Below, in pieces: positions 1-10,583 of a stretch of DNA of 52,659 nucleotides. Each line of letters starts with the position of its first letter. Within the stretch, counting starts at the first letter, position 1. Source of the stretch: JASFHF01 sp050123375 (GTDB lineage: Bacteria > Pseudomonadota > Gammaproteobacteria > UBA12402). The notes under the pieces are model-generated. The model was not told the DNA's origin and did not search any database. It was given only the letters and a program-made list of their open reading frames with translations. The stretch covers positions 1 to 52,659 of the forward strand of contig JASFHF010000009.1 of the NCBI GenBank assembly GCA_050123375.1, read 5' to 3'. Made by a program: the position numbers and the translations under genes.

Positions 1-1
1 G

Positions 2-82
2 GGTGAAAGAGGTGATTGGTCGGTGGTGGAAAGATACGTAAAAGAGCAAGGCAAAAGTGTAGAGCAGTTGGCACTATTTTAA
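2..82 (+). CDS. C-terminal tail of an unidentified protein (partial)
   Basis: The window opens inside a reading frame that encodes 26 residues and then stops with TAA. The last five residues are QLALF, which fits the consensus beta-clamp binding motif QL(x)LF found at the ends of several DNA polymerases and repair proteins. This is only a motif match, and the rest of the protein lies outside the window. A strong GC hairpin follows the stop codon. I cannot name the family. Confidence 0.45.
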   Translation, partial: GERGDWSVVERYVKEQGKSVEQLALF

Positions 83-94
83 TCGAAGGAAATA

Positions 95-127
95 CCCCGC
101 GGCTTGCCGCGGGGAATACTTTATTTA
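95..127 (+). terminator. GC-rich hairpin, likely rho-independent terminator
   Basis: A perfect 8-bp stem (CCCCGCGG, 95-102, with CCGCGGGG, 107-114) around a 4-nt loop is followed by a T-rich but broken tract. It lies 12 bp after the stop of the partial gene and before the next gene, so termination of the upstream gene is the natural reading. Confidence 0.6.
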
Positions 128-232
128 GTATGAATTTATAGTTATTTTTCGCTAAAAATTTGGTATCTTACATTAGCGGATTTTAATGCTGTTAATCATT
201 GACCTCTCAGCACATATCAATGGATAGAAATT

Positions 233-928
233 ATGGGAAAAAATCAAAAAGGAACAAAAGTCTGCTCAATTTGCCATATTCGCAAACCGATCTCTGAGTT
301 TTTATTAAGCACCTCCGGTTATGCAAAAAAATATAGCAATGTCTGCCATGCCTGTCGTTTAAAAAAACGTAAGAAAGCCTTCTTCGCCAAAGATGAAGAC
401 GAAGGCGGAAAAAGCGGCGGTTTAAAAATCGATTACAACGCAAAATTATTTGAATTTTTAAAACAAGAAGAAGAAAAAGAAAAGATCGAAGAAGCCAAAA
501 AAGAAGCGCACGAAGAAACTGACGAACTTGAGGCTCTAAAAAAAGAAAAAAAACAAAAGACATCTAAAGAAACTAAATCCCGCACCGCAAAATCATTAAT
601 TGAGCGTTTAGTCAGCCTGCTATCCAGGCAAAAACGCACCGAAACTATTATTGCTAATGCTTTATACGACACATATCAAGTAAACGCGCTCACCGACGGA
701 ATAGACGCTGCCGGCGCGTTAAAATCTTTAGGACCGGAATGGGGTAAAAGAATGGCTGATTTTCGCAGATTTAGCGGCATTAATGCACTTTTATCTTTAA
801 CCGTTACTTACGCAGCATTCGGCGGCAAAATTACCGAAGCAGCCCGACAATCTGATAAATCAGCTCAATCTAATCAGTTACTCGAAACCGCAAAAGAAAT
901 TTTTGAACATCACACCTTTTCTAAATAA
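233..928 (+). CDS. Zinc-finger protein with charged coiled coil, unknown function
   Basis: I do not recognise this 231-residue protein. Near the N-terminus are two CxxC knuckles (Cys11/Cys14 and Cys38/Cys41), a spacing typical of a small treble-clef or zinc-ribbon finger. Residues about 42-120 are very rich in Lys and Glu and probably form a coiled coil or disordered linker. The C-terminal 110 residues look helical and lack obvious membrane segments. No signal peptide is visible, so it is probably cytoplasmic. The ribosome site is weak (GGATAG upstream of ATG). The gene stands alone between the terminator at 95-127 and the peptide synthetase. A nucleic-acid-binding role or a translocated effector are both possible but not shown. 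Confidence 0.7.
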   Translation: MGKNQKGTKVCSICHIRKPISEFLLSTSGYAKKYSNVCHACRLKKRKKAFFAKDEDEGGKSGGLKIDYNAKLFEFLKQEEEKEKIEEAKKEAHEETDELEALKKEKKQKTSKETKSRTAKSLIERLVSLLSRQKRTETIIANALYDTYQVNALTDGIDAAGALKSLGPEWGKRMADFRRFSGINALLSLTVTYAAFGGKITEAARQSDKSAQSNQLLETAKEIFEHHTFSK

Positions 929-1052
929 CGCAAAAAAGTCTTCAACCATTCAAAATGCTATAAAGTCAAATCTCGCGTTTTGAGACATAATGTGTATATA
1001 ATTAATTAGACGCTGTTTTATTAGGAAATTGCTTATCAAGGAGAGTATCAAA

Positions 1053-4000
1053 ATGACCATACACAAATGGTTTAAGGAGCAAGCAAAAAAACATCCTGAT
1101 AGTATTGCTTTGACCTTTGGCAATAGGTCGTTGACTTATCAGCAGCTGGATGACAAAGCTAACCAATTAGCGCATTATTTGCGCAAAAAATATCCTGGCA
1201 AAAAATCGTTAAAGAACGTTTTAATTGGTTTATGTGTTGAACGCAGCATAGAAATGATTGTGGGAATATTAGGTATTTTAAAAGCCGGCGCAGCTTATGT
1301 GCCGTTAGATCCATCTTACCCACAGGATCGATTATTATTCATGCTGCGTGACACAAAAATTAAGATGGTATTAACCCAAAAAAATGTTTTAGCTCGGTTA
1401 TCTTTTTTATCTGAAGAAGTAAAAAAAATAATCTGCCTTGATGCTGACTGGAAACAGATTGCTAAAAGTTCTCATGCTGTTCCGCAAATAAAAAGCTCTG
1501 TGAAAGATTTAGCTTACATAATATATACTTCTGGAACGACAGGTACTCCAAAAGGAGTGTTGATTACTCATAAAAATGTACAAAGATTATTTGCTGTGAC
1601 GCAACCAAAATTTAATTTTAACAGAAATGATGTATGGACTCTTTTTCATTCATATGCGTTTGATTTTTCGGTATGGGAAATCTGGGGAGCATTGCTTCAT
1701 GGCGGACGTTTGGTAATTGTGCCGCAGTATATTACTCAAGATTTGCAAAAATTTTGTTATTTATTACAAAAAGAAGGTGTTACCGTTTTAAATCAAACAC
1801 CATCTGTTTTTTACCAGCTTACGAATATAGTCCTGCAGGAAAAGATATCTTTAAATCCACTGCGGTATATTATTTTTGGCGGAGAAGCTTTGAATTTAAA
1901 AATGCTGCGTTCCTGGTGGAATGTTTATGGTGACAAACATCCTTTGCTGGTAAATATGTATGGCATTACCGAAACCACTGTGCACGCAACTTATCGTGCT
2001 TTAAGTAAAAAAGATTTAAAAAATATATCCAGATCGGTTATCGGAAAAATATTGTCGGATTTAAGTTTTTATATTTTTGATAAAAACATGCGTTCTGTGC
2101 CTAAAGGAAAAACCGGAGAATTATATATTGGCGGAGCAGGGCTGGCACGCGGTTATTTAAATCGCCCGAATTTAACTAAAGAAAGATTCATTCATAATCC
2201 TCTTAACAAGCATGAACGTCTTTATAAAACAGGTGATTTAGTTAGTTTATTAAAAAACGGGGATTTGATTTACAAAGGAAGGGCTGATGATCAGGTAAAA
2301 ATTCGCGGATTTCGCATAGAGCTTGGCGAAATTAATACGGTGTTAAATGAATATCCAGACATTAGTCAGCAAATAGTAATTTTATATGAAAAATCCGGAG
2401 AAAAATATCTTGTTGCTTATTATATATCTAAAAAAAATAAAAAAATCTCTGAAGATTTATTACGGAAAGCTTTGGAAAAGAAATTACCTGATTATATGGT
2501 GCCAACATTTTTCGTGCAGCTTAAAGCATTTCCATTAACACCTTCAGGTAAAATAAACCGCAAGGCATTACCTAGTCCTTTTGCTGCTATGAAATCAAAA
2601 CGTAAAATCAAATTTCGCAATAAAAATGAAAAAATTCTGGTTGATATTTGGCGGGAAATATTGAATGTTAACAACATAGGTATTTACGATGATTTTTTTC
2701 ATATAGGCGGTAATTCATTAAACGCCACCCAGGTTGTATTGCGTATCAATCATAAATTTCATATTAATTGTACTGTTGAAGTGTTATTTTACTATCCAAC
2801 TATAGATCAGCTGGCAAAATTTATTGATGAACAAGCAAAAAAAGAAAAATTCAAATGGCAGCCTATACATCGTTTAAACCGGAAGCATCCGTTGGAGCTA
2901 TCTTTTGCTCAACAAAGATTATGGTTTATTGATCAATATGAACAGCATCATCTTGGAGCTTACAATATTCCTATTGCTATAGCGCTTAAAGGGACTTTAA
3001 ATAAATCAGTTTTAGAAAAAAGCTTGAATTATCTTATTAAAAGGCATGAAAGTTTTCGCACCAGGTTTGTCAGTATAGCAGGTAAACTGCAGCAAAAGAT
3101 TGTTAGAAAATATATTTTGAAATTAAAAACGGAAGTTGTTAACCAAAAAAAATTAAAAGAAATATTAAGTGCGGAGGCAGCCTTTCAGTTTGATCTTTCC
3201 AATGTGCCGTTAATACGTGTACGACTGCTTAAAACAGGAAAAAACCGGTATGTGCTAATAATCAATCAGCATCATATTATTAGTGATGGCTGGTCGGTAG
3301 CAATACTTATTCGGGAACTAGGGGAGGTTTATAATAAATATATTAACAAGCAAACACCTAATCTCCCGGCTTTAAAAGTTGAATATGCTGATTTTGCTTA
3401 TTGGCAAAAACAGCAATTACAGGATAAAAAGATCAGGAAAGAATTTAAATATTGGCAACAGAATTTAAATGGTTTTGCCAATTTACAGTTGCCTACTGAT
3501 TTTCCAAGACCTGCAGACAAAACTTATAATGGCAAACATTACCGGTTTAATATTAATCAACATTTAACAAAATTGATTAAAGAAATAGGCAAAGTGTCCA
3601 CAACAACCTTGTTCATGGTATTGCTGGCTGTATTCAATGTATTGCTTAAAATCTATAGCAATCAGAATGATATAATTGTGGGTTCGCCGATAGCCAACCG
3701 TAATCATCCAATGATAGAAAATATTATTGGTTTTTTTGTCAATACTTTAGTTTTACGCAATGACTTATCAAATGATTTAACTTTCGCCCAATTGTTGCAG
3801 CGGATTAAGAAAACCTGCCTGGATGCTTATGCAAACCAGAATGTTCCTTTTGATTATCTGGTAGAAAAATTAAAAATTGAGCGGGATATAAGTATATCGC
3901 CTGTTTTTCAGGTGATGTTTATTTTGCAAAATAGCATAGCGAATACAGATTTAATGCTGACAAAACTGCAAAGTGAAATGTTGCATTTCGAAACTAATAA

Positions 4001-7000
4001 TGCCAAATTTGATTTAATTTTAGAAATTATCGAGTCAAAACACAGTCTGAATGCAGTTATAGAGTACAATTCGGATTTGTTTTATCCGGAAACTATTGCC
4101 AGAATGGCTGAACATTTTATTGTTATTTTACAAACAGTTATTTCCAATGTTAATTATCCAATTAATAAGATATTTTTATTAACTAAATTGGAGCAGTATC
4201 ATATTCTTGATAAGTGGAGCAACAAACAATCTACACCTATTCCCAAAAAACCGTTACAACAATTGTTTGAGATGCAAGTTAGAAAATACCCTCATCACAT
4301 TGCTGTAGATAATAATGGAGAGGTACTAACATATAAGGAACTGAATAAAAAAGCTAACCGGGTTGCGCGTTATATTCGAAAAACATATCAGAAAAAATAT
4401 AAGCATCCTTTGGCAAAAGACGCGTTGATTGCTTTTTTTACCGCTCGTAGCTTGAATGCTGTTGTTAGTATTTTAGCAATATTAAAAGCAGGGGGAGCCT
4501 ATGTTCCTCTTGATCCGGATTATCCAAAAAAAAGAATTGAATATATATTATCAGATTCACAAGCCAAATTAATCTTGACTTGCGGTAGAGAGGCATCAGC
4601 ATTACTCAATCTAAATGATAAAAAAATTAAAAATAAAATGATTAATTTAGATGATACAAGTTTGTTTGCTGAAGAATCATCTGTTAATTTGCGTAATTTG
4701 AATAATGAAACAGATTTGGCTTATGTAATGTATACATCTGGTTCTACCGGCAAGCCGAAAGGGGTCGCGGTTGAGCATAGAGGAATTGTGCGTCTGATTA
4801 TAAAGAATAATTATATCAATATTTCATCCCGTGACAGAATAATGCAGGGCAGTAAATTGTCTTTCGATGCATCAACATTTGAAATATGGGGCGCACTGTT
4901 AAATGGAGCGCGTTTAGTCTTTATTGACTCCGAAACCTTAATTTCTACTCATGAATTGGCTATGTTTTTAGCTAGAAAAAAAATTAGCATTCTTTGGCTT
5001 ACAGCTGCAATTTTTGAACATCATGCCTTGGAAGTTCCAACAATCTTCAAAGGCATTAAATATCTGCTGGCAGGCGGTGATGTATTATCACCACAGGCAG
5101 TAAATAATATTATTAACAGCAAATGTAAACCCAGAAATTTTATTAACGGCTATGGTCCTACAGAAAATACATCTTTTACTTCTACCTATAATGTTACTGA
5201 TTACATAAAAGAAAAGCATTCTGTTCCCATTGGAAAATTCATTACCAACACTTTTGGCTATATTTTGGGGGAAAAACTGCTTCCAGTGCCTATTGGGATT
5301 CCCGGTGTGCTATACGTAGGCGGCATAGGACTTGCTCGTGGATATCTGCATCGCCCAGAGTTAACCAGAAAAAAATTTATAAAAAATCCTTTCAATTCTT
5401 CTGCAGATTCCAAACTTTATAATACTGGCGATCTGGTAAGATGGCTGCCGGATGGTAATATTGAATTTTTAGGGCGTGAAGATTTGCAGGTAAAAATAAG
5501 GGGTTTTAGGATAGAACTCGGAGAAATTGAAGTTTGTTTGGGACGACATAAAGCCATTAAACAATGTATTGTAATAGCTCATGTTAACAAAAACGGCATC
5601 AAACATTTAGCAACATATTATACTGTCAGCAAAAAAGTAAGCGTAAGTGAGCTGAGAAAATTTTTATCCGGATTGCTTCCAAAATACATGATCCCTGATT
5701 ATTTTATAGAATTAGATAAATTTTTTATTACCCCAAATGGTAAAATAGATCGTAATATTTTGCCAGAACCAACTCGATATGTACAACATGCCAAAATGGA
5801 CAAGCATTATGCAGCTCCGCGTAACCAGATTGAGCGTACGCTGGTTAAACTTTGGCGTGAAGTATTACATATAAGGCGCATTGGTATTACTGATAATTTT
5901 TTTGAAATAGGGGGTAATTCACTTAGAGCAACCCAGGTTATTTCCCGAATTAATCAGGCTTTTCATATTCGTTGTCCCATCAAAGTATTATTTGAAAGCC
6001 CTATTATTATGCAGTTGTCAGAATTAATTCATATACAGATGGATCAAGCTCAGGAAACAAGACAGATAATTCCGCACATAAGACGAAAAAAATTGTTGCC
6101 GCTTTCATTTTCACAGCAAAGATTGTGGTTTTTGGATCAGTACGAAAAAAATCAGCTGGCCGCTTACAATATTACTATGGCGGTAAAAATAACCGGCAAA
6201 TTAAATAAATCAGCTATGGAAAAAAGTTTAAACTATTTGATACAAAGACACGAAAGTTTTCGCACACAATTTGTTAACTTAAAAGGAATTCCGTGGCAAG
6301 AAATCATTCATGAATATAATTTTAAACTGCATACCAAAACAGTTAAAGAATCCAAACTTGATGAATTACTTACTCATGAAGCAATGTTTAAATTTGATCT
6401 CACTAAAGCTCCATTAATACGTATTTATTTGCTTAAGACTCATAAGAATAAGCATGTGTTTGTTGTCAACCAACATCATATTATTAGTGATGGCTGGTCG
6501 ATCGATATATTTATGCAAGAATTAAGTGAAGTATATAATGGTTTTATTGCTGGGCGTTCGCCAAAATTGCATACATTGAACATTCAATATGTAGATTTCT
6601 CACACTGGCAAAAGCATAATTTAAAAAGCGGTAAGTTTAAGCCTCAGATAGAATACTGGAAAAATAAATTGACTGACTTTAGTAATCTTCAATTACCTAC
6701 TGATATGCCAAGACCAGCAGTCAAAACCTATAATGGAAAACATTATAAGTTTGTTTTGAATACAAAAATAACTAAAGATTTAAAGGGGATTGCTAGAGCA
6801 ACTGACACAACTTTATTTATGCTTTTACTAACAATATTTGGCGTAATGCTTAAGCGCTACAGTAATCAAGAAGATATTGTTGTTGGTTTTCCCGTTGCAA
6901 ACCGTAATTATCCGGAAATAGAAAATATTATCGGTATGTTTGTGAATACTTTGGCTCTGCGTATTAATCTAGTTGACAATCCGATTTTCGCTGAACTATT

Positions 7001-10000
7001 AGAACAGGTAAAACATTCCTGTTTAGAAGCATATGCCAATCAGGATGTTCCTTTTGATCGTATAGTTGATGTGTTAAAAGTGCAGCGTGATGTTAGCCGT
7101 ACACCCATTTTTCAGGTGATGTTAGTGTTACAAAATGCTAGTAAGCAACAGACTTTAACTTTGTCTGATTTAAAAACGCAACATATATTTGTTGAAACTA
7201 ATACCGCTCAATTTGATCTTATGTTTGAGTTTACTGAATTGAATAAAAAATTAAATTGTACCATTCAATATAATACAGATTTGTTTGATTCAGCGACCAT
7301 TATGAGAATGAACAAGCATTTTTGCATGTTGACACAAGGCATTATTGCAAATGTTAATGCTTCTGTTAACACTTTGCCATTGCTAACTAATATTGAAAGA
7401 AAACAAATTGTTGAAAATTGGGGGCATGGTAAGCAAGAAACTTTGCGTTGCAATACTATACATCAGTTATTTAAACAACAGGTTGAAAAATATCCTGACA
7501 ACATAGCTGTTGTATGTGAAGAACAAAAATTAACATATCAGGAATTAAATCAAAAAGCTAACCAGCTTGCTCATTATATTCGTGATACGTATAAAAATAA
7601 ATTCAGGGAGAAATTGCCATCCGGAGCATTAATTGGTTTATGTGTGAAACGTAGTTTGGATATGGCCGTCGGCATCTTAGCAATTCTTAAAGCTGGCGGC
7701 GCTTATGTGCCGATAGATCCTGATTACCCGCAAGAAAGAATACGATTTATCCAAAAAGATACAGCCAGCAGAATCGTTTTAACTCAACAGCCTGTTGTTT
7801 CTAAATTATCAAAGTATAATACCAAAATAATTTGTCTGGATACTGACTGGCAGCAAATAGCCAAATGCCCGTCATCTGCGCCAAAAACAAATACTAAGCC
7901 CGATGATTTGGCTTATATTATTTATACTTCGGGTTCTACCGGCACTCCCAAAGGGGTATTAATTCCGCATAAAAATGTAATTCGATTATTTGCATCTACC
8001 AGGAAATGGTTTCATTTTAATTATAAAGATATCTGGACTTTATTTCATTCTTACGCATTTGATTTCTCGGTATGGGAATTTTTTGGCGCTTTATTACATG
8101 GCGGTAAACTGGTTATAGTTCCTCAACTGGTAACCAAATCTCCAGAACTTTTTTACAAACTATTAGCTAAAGAAAAAGTCACTGTGCTTAATCAGACTCC
8201 TACAGCATTTCGGCAAATAATTGCTTATGAAGAAACTTTAGCTAAACCTCCAAATTTGAAATTAAAATTTATTATTTTTGGCGGAGAAGCTTTAGATTTT
8301 AATCTATTATCTTCATGGTTTAAGCAACATGGAAATAAAAAGCCGCAATTAGTGAATATGTATGGCATTACTGAAACTACAGTGCATGTTACATATTATC
8401 CAATTACCAGGCAATCTATTAGCGCTAAAAGTGTTATCGGTGTACCGATTCCTGACTTATCTATTTATGTGCTTGATCAATATTTGCAGCCGTTGCCGAT
8501 AGGAATTCCGGGAGAATTGTATGTTGGCGGCGGCGGAATTGCTCACGGATATCTTAATAGGAATAAATTAACTGAAGAACGGTTTATTACAAATCCTTTT
8601 AACCACAAAACAAAACTTTATAAAACTGGCGATATGGCGCGCTGGATGGCAGATGGAGCTCTTGAATATCTTGGTAGAATTGACAGCCAGGTTAAAATTA
8701 GAGGTTTTCGAATCGAAATTGATGAGATAACTAATACTTTGTTGAAACATCGCTCTGTTAAACAATGTATTATAATACCTAAAACTAATGAATATGGAGG
8801 TAAATCATTAATTGCGTTTATTATTACAAAAACTGATAAAATCGATATTGCTGATTTACGGGGATGGTTAATTAAAAAATTACCCGCGTATATGATTCCC
8901 GCCCAATTTGTGGTAATAAAGGAATTTCCATTAACGCCTCATGGTAAAATTGACAATAAAAAATTATTAAGCTATGAACCAAAAACAGATACCAAACATT
9001 ATGTCGCTCCGACTACAGCTTTGGAAAAACAATTGATAACAGTTTGGTCTAAAATACTTAAAATAAAGCATATAGGGATTGATGATGATTTCTTCAGTAT
9101 AGGCGGAGATTCCATATTAGCTATCCAGATTGTTTATGCTTTGCAGAAAATAAATATTGCAGCTTCATCCAAACAGCTTTTTCAAAATACTACTATTAAA
9201 CGTTTAGCAAAAGCAATAACAGATGCCGGCACAGGCGAAGCAGAAATGATCGATCAGCGGGCAATCGAACCAAAGAACAAGCAGGCATTGCTAAAAAATG
9301 GAATATCAGATATTTATATGGCAGCCAAAATGCAAGAATTTATGTTATCTGAATATGAAAAAGACTTTGCCAGAAACGGTCATTTTCATTTTCAGGAAGT
9401 AATGTTTTTTAAAAATAAAAATTTTAATGCGGCAAATTTACGCCGGGCATTAAATCTAATCATAAACAAGCATCATACTTTTCATGTTTCTTTTGCTGAA
9501 ATTAACGGTGTATTATATCAAACTGTAAACCAAAAATTTACTCCTTTTATTAAGTTTAAGGATTTAACTAATAAGAAAAAAATAGAGCAAGATGAAGTAA
9601 TTATTGACTTTATGCGAAAGGATCGGCTGCATCCTTTTAAAGCTTATGAAGATAAAACTTTATGCAGAGCTTATGTTTTCAAGCTTGCAAACGATTATGC
9701 TGCTTTATTCCTTAGTTTTAATCATGCTATTATCGATGGCTGGAGCAACATTGAATTTCTTAAGGATATTTTCACAACTTACTTAAATATAAACAATAAA
9801 AAACCCATTAAAGACACAAAAATTGTTAATTCATATAAAGAATTTGTCGCCATTGAACATAAAGTATTGCAAACGAAAAAAATTAAGCAATATTGGATGG
9901 ATAAATTAAAAGACATTAACCTGCAGCCTTTATTCAAACCAGTAATAGCAGATGAGCATATTGAGCATGATATTACTGATGAAAAAATACCGCTTGATAA

Positions 10001-10583
10001 AAAATTCATATCAATGCTATTAGATAAATCAAAAAAACATAAGTTTCACATAAAAGCTTTTTTTATAAGCGCTTATCTGCAATTGCTGCATGAAATAACC
10101 GGGCGTCATGATATTTTAATTGGGATTGTGATAAATGGACGATCAGCAGCGTTAACCGAACCATTCAAAGCGTGCGGCTTATTTTGGAAACTAGCACCAT
10201 TTTTGTATAGATTTGGTCGCACAAAAAACATTACAGTTAATGACGTTCATGAGCAATTATTAGCAATGACTCCGTATGAACAATATCCATTGCCGCAAGT
10301 GATGAAGGATCTGGGTATGAAAAAGTTGTCAACTATGATCAATTATACCCATTTTCACAATTCAAAAGATTTTTTTACTATGAAAGATGTGGTTGTTGAA
10401 AAAATGATGTGGCACAATAAATTTAGTTTTCCAATTCATTTTCATGTAAGCCTTTCTTATGACTTCAACGAAGGTTTCGTATCAGTACAATACGATCGAC
10501 ATTATTTTACCAGAAAACAAATCAAATCTATTTTGTCTCAATATCACAACATCCTCGAGCAACTCTCGGCGGGCATAAAATAA
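1053..10583 (+). CDS. Three-module non-ribosomal peptide synthetase with terminal C domain
   Basis: This 3176-residue enzyme would assemble a short peptide on phosphopantetheine arms. The domain order is A1 (about 15-510), T1 (Ser555 in GGNS), C2 (about 609-1040), A2 (about 1065-1570), T2 (Ser1623), C3 (about 1676-2115), A3 (about 2135-2630), T3 (Ser2687 in GGDS) and a final condensation-like domain (about 2750-3176). C2 and C3 carry intact HHIISDG, and the final domain carries HAIIDG (His2891). Read by eye against GrsA, A1 and A3 both give the code DFWNIGMVHK, the classic threonine code. A2 gives DAFWLGGSFK, close to valine codes. There is no thioesterase, reductase or epimerase domain, and no phosphopantetheinyl transferase or exporter gene in the window. 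Start: ATG 1053 is preceded by AAGGAG at 1038-1043. An in-frame TTG at 1029 has no such support. The gene is at least as AT-rich as its neighbours. Confidence 0.93.
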   Translation: MTIHKWFKEQAKKHPDSIALTFGNRSLTYQQLDDKANQLAHYLRKKYPGKKSLKNVLIGLCVERSIEMIVGILGILKAGAAYVPLDPSYPQDRLLFMLRDTKIKMVLTQKNVLARLSFLSEEVKKIICLDADWKQIAKSSHAVPQIKSSVKDLAYIIYTSGTTGTPKGVLITHKNVQRLFAVTQPKFNFNRNDVWTLFHSYAFDFSVWEIWGALLHGGRLVIVPQYITQDLQKFCYLLQKEGVTVLNQTPSVFYQLTNIVLQEKISLNPLRYIIFGGEALNLKMLRSWWNVYGDKHPLLVNMYGITETTVHATYRALSKKDLKNISRSVIGKILSDLSFYIFDKNMRSVPKGKTGELYIGGAGLARGYLNRPNLTKERFIHNPLNKHERLYKTGDLVSLLKNGDLIYKGRADDQVKIRGFRIELGEINTVLNEYPDISQQIVILYEKSGEKYLVAYYISKKNKKISEDLLRKALEKKLPDYMVPTFFVQLKAFPLTPSGKINRKALPSPFAAMKSKRKIKFRNKNEKILVDIWREILNVNNIGIYDDFFHIGGNSLNATQVVLRINHKFHINCTVEVLFYYPTIDQLAKFIDEQAKKEKFKWQPIHRLNRKHPLELSFAQQRLWFIDQYEQHHLGAYNIPIAIALKGTLNKSVLEKSLNYLIKRHESFRTRFVSIAGKLQQKIVRKYILKLKTEVVNQKKLKEILSAEAAFQFDLSNVPLIRVRLLKTGKNRYVLIINQHHIISDGWSVAILIRELGEVYNKYINKQTPNLPALKVEYADFAYWQKQQLQDKKIRKEFKYWQQNLNGFANLQLPTDFPRPADKTYNGKHYRFNINQHLTKLIKEIGKVSTTTLFMVLLAVFNVLLKIYSNQNDIIVGSPIANRNHPMIENIIGFFVNTLVLRNDLSNDLTFAQLLQRIKKTCLDAYANQNVPFDYLVEKLKIERDISISPVFQVMFILQNSIANTDLMLTKLQSEMLHFETNNAKFDLILEIIESKHSLNAVIEYNSDLFYPETIARMAEHFIVILQTVISNVNYPINKIFLLTKLEQYHILDKWSNKQSTPIPKKPLQQLFEMQVRKYPHHIAVDNNGEVLTYKELNKKANRVARYIRKTYQKKYKHPLAKDALIAFFTARSLNAVVSILAILKAGGAYVPLDPDYPKKRIEYILSDSQAKLILTCGREASALLNLNDKKIKNKMINLDDTSLFAEESSVNLRNLNNETDLAYVMYTSGSTGKPKGVAVEHRGIVRLIIKNNYINISSRDRIMQGSKLSFDASTFEIWGALLNGARLVFIDSETLISTHELAMFLARKKISILWLTAAIFEHHALEVPTIFKGIKYLLAGGDVLSPQAVNNIINSKCKPRNFINGYGPTENTSFTSTYNVTDYIKEKHSVPIGKFITNTFGYILGEKLLPVPIGIPGVLYVGGIGLARGYLHRPELTRKKFIKNPFNSSADSKLYNTGDLVRWLPDGNIEFLGREDLQVKIRGFRIELGEIEVCLGRHKAIKQCIVIAHVNKNGIKHLATYYTVSKKVSVSELRKFLSGLLPKYMIPDYFIELDKFFITPNGKIDRNILPEPTRYVQHAKMDKHYAAPRNQIERTLVKLWREVLHIRRIGITDNFFEIGGNSLRATQVISRINQAFHIRCPIKVLFESPIIMQLSELIHIQMDQAQETRQIIPHIRRKKLLPLSFSQQRLWFLDQYEKNQLAAYNITMAVKITGKLNKSAMEKSLNYLIQRHESFRTQFVNLKGIPWQEIIHEYNFKLHTKTVKESKLDELLTHEAMFKFDLTKAPLIRIYLLKTHKNKHVFVVNQHHIISDGWSIDIFMQELSEVYNGFIAGRSPKLHTLNIQYVDFSHWQKHNLKSGKFKPQIEYWKNKLTDFSNLQLPTDMPRPAVKTYNGKHYKFVLNTKITKDLKGIARATDTTLFMLLLTIFGVMLKRYSNQEDIVVGFPVANRNYPEIENIIGMFVNTLALRINLVDNPIFAELLEQVKHSCLEAYANQDVPFDRIVDVLKVQRDVSRTPIFQVMLVLQNASKQQTLTLSDLKTQHIFVETNTAQFDLMFEFTELNKKLNCTIQYNTDLFDSATIMRMNKHFCMLTQGIIANVNASVNTLPLLTNIERKQIVENWGHGKQETLRCNTIHQLFKQQVEKYPDNIAVVCEEQKLTYQELNQKANQLAHYIRDTYKNKFREKLPSGALIGLCVKRSLDMAVGILAILKAGGAYVPIDPDYPQERIRFIQKDTASRIVLTQQPVVSKLSKYNTKIICLDTDWQQIAKCPSSAPKTNTKPDDLAYIIYTSGSTGTPKGVLIPHKNVIRLFASTRKWFHFNYKDIWTLFHSYAFDFSVWEFFGALLHGGKLVIVPQLVTKSPELFYKLLAKEKVTVLNQTPTAFRQIIAYEETLAKPPNLKLKFIIFGGEALDFNLLSSWFKQHGNKKPQLVNMYGITETTVHVTYYPITRQSISAKSVIGVPIPDLSIYVLDQYLQPLPIGIPGELYVGGGGIAHGYLNRNKLTEERFITNPFNHKTKLYKTGDMARWMADGALEYLGRIDSQVKIRGFRIEIDEITNTLLKHRSVKQCIIIPKTNEYGGKSLIAFIITKTDKIDIADLRGWLIKKLPAYMIPAQFVVIKEFPLTPHGKIDNKKLLSYEPKTDTKHYVAPTTALEKQLITVWSKILKIKHIGIDDDFFSIGGDSILAIQIVYALQKINIAASSKQLFQNTTIKRLAKAITDAGTGEAEMIDQRAIEPKNKQALLKNGISDIYMAAKMQEFMLSEYEKDFARNGHFHFQEVMFFKNKNFNAANLRRALNLIINKHHTFHVSFAEINGVLYQTVNQKFTPFIKFKDLTNKKKIEQDEVIIDFMRKDRLHPFKAYEDKTLCRAYVFKLANDYAALFLSFNHAIIDGWSNIEFLKDIFTTYLNINNKKPIKDTKIVNSYKEFVAIEHKVLQTKKIKQYWMDKLKDINLQPLFKPVIADEHIEHDITDEKIPLDKKFISMLLDKSKKHKFHIKAFFISAYLQLLHEITGRHDILIGIVINGRSAALTEPFKACGLFWKLAPFLYRFGRTKNITVNDVHEQLLAMTPYEQYPLPQVMKDLGMKKLSTMINYTHFHNSKDFFTMKDVVVEKMMWHNKFSFPIHFHVSLSYDFNEGFVSVQYDRHYFTRKQIKSILSQYHNILEQLSAGIK

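Noticed and set aside
231..563. 110-residue ORF opposite the zinc-finger protein
   Set aside because: Its Leu/Arg/Phe-rich composition is the complement of the Lys/Glu-rich region; the forward frame has two clear CxxC pairs.
997..1002. TATAAT as promoter -10 of the peptide synthetase
   Set aside because: The hexamer is good but no acceptable -35 lies 16-18 bp upstream, so I did not list it as a promoter.
10100..10583. Thioesterase at the end of the peptide synthetase
   Set aside because: No GxSxG motif or alpha/beta-hydrolase pattern is present; the region continues the condensation-like fold after HAIIDG.
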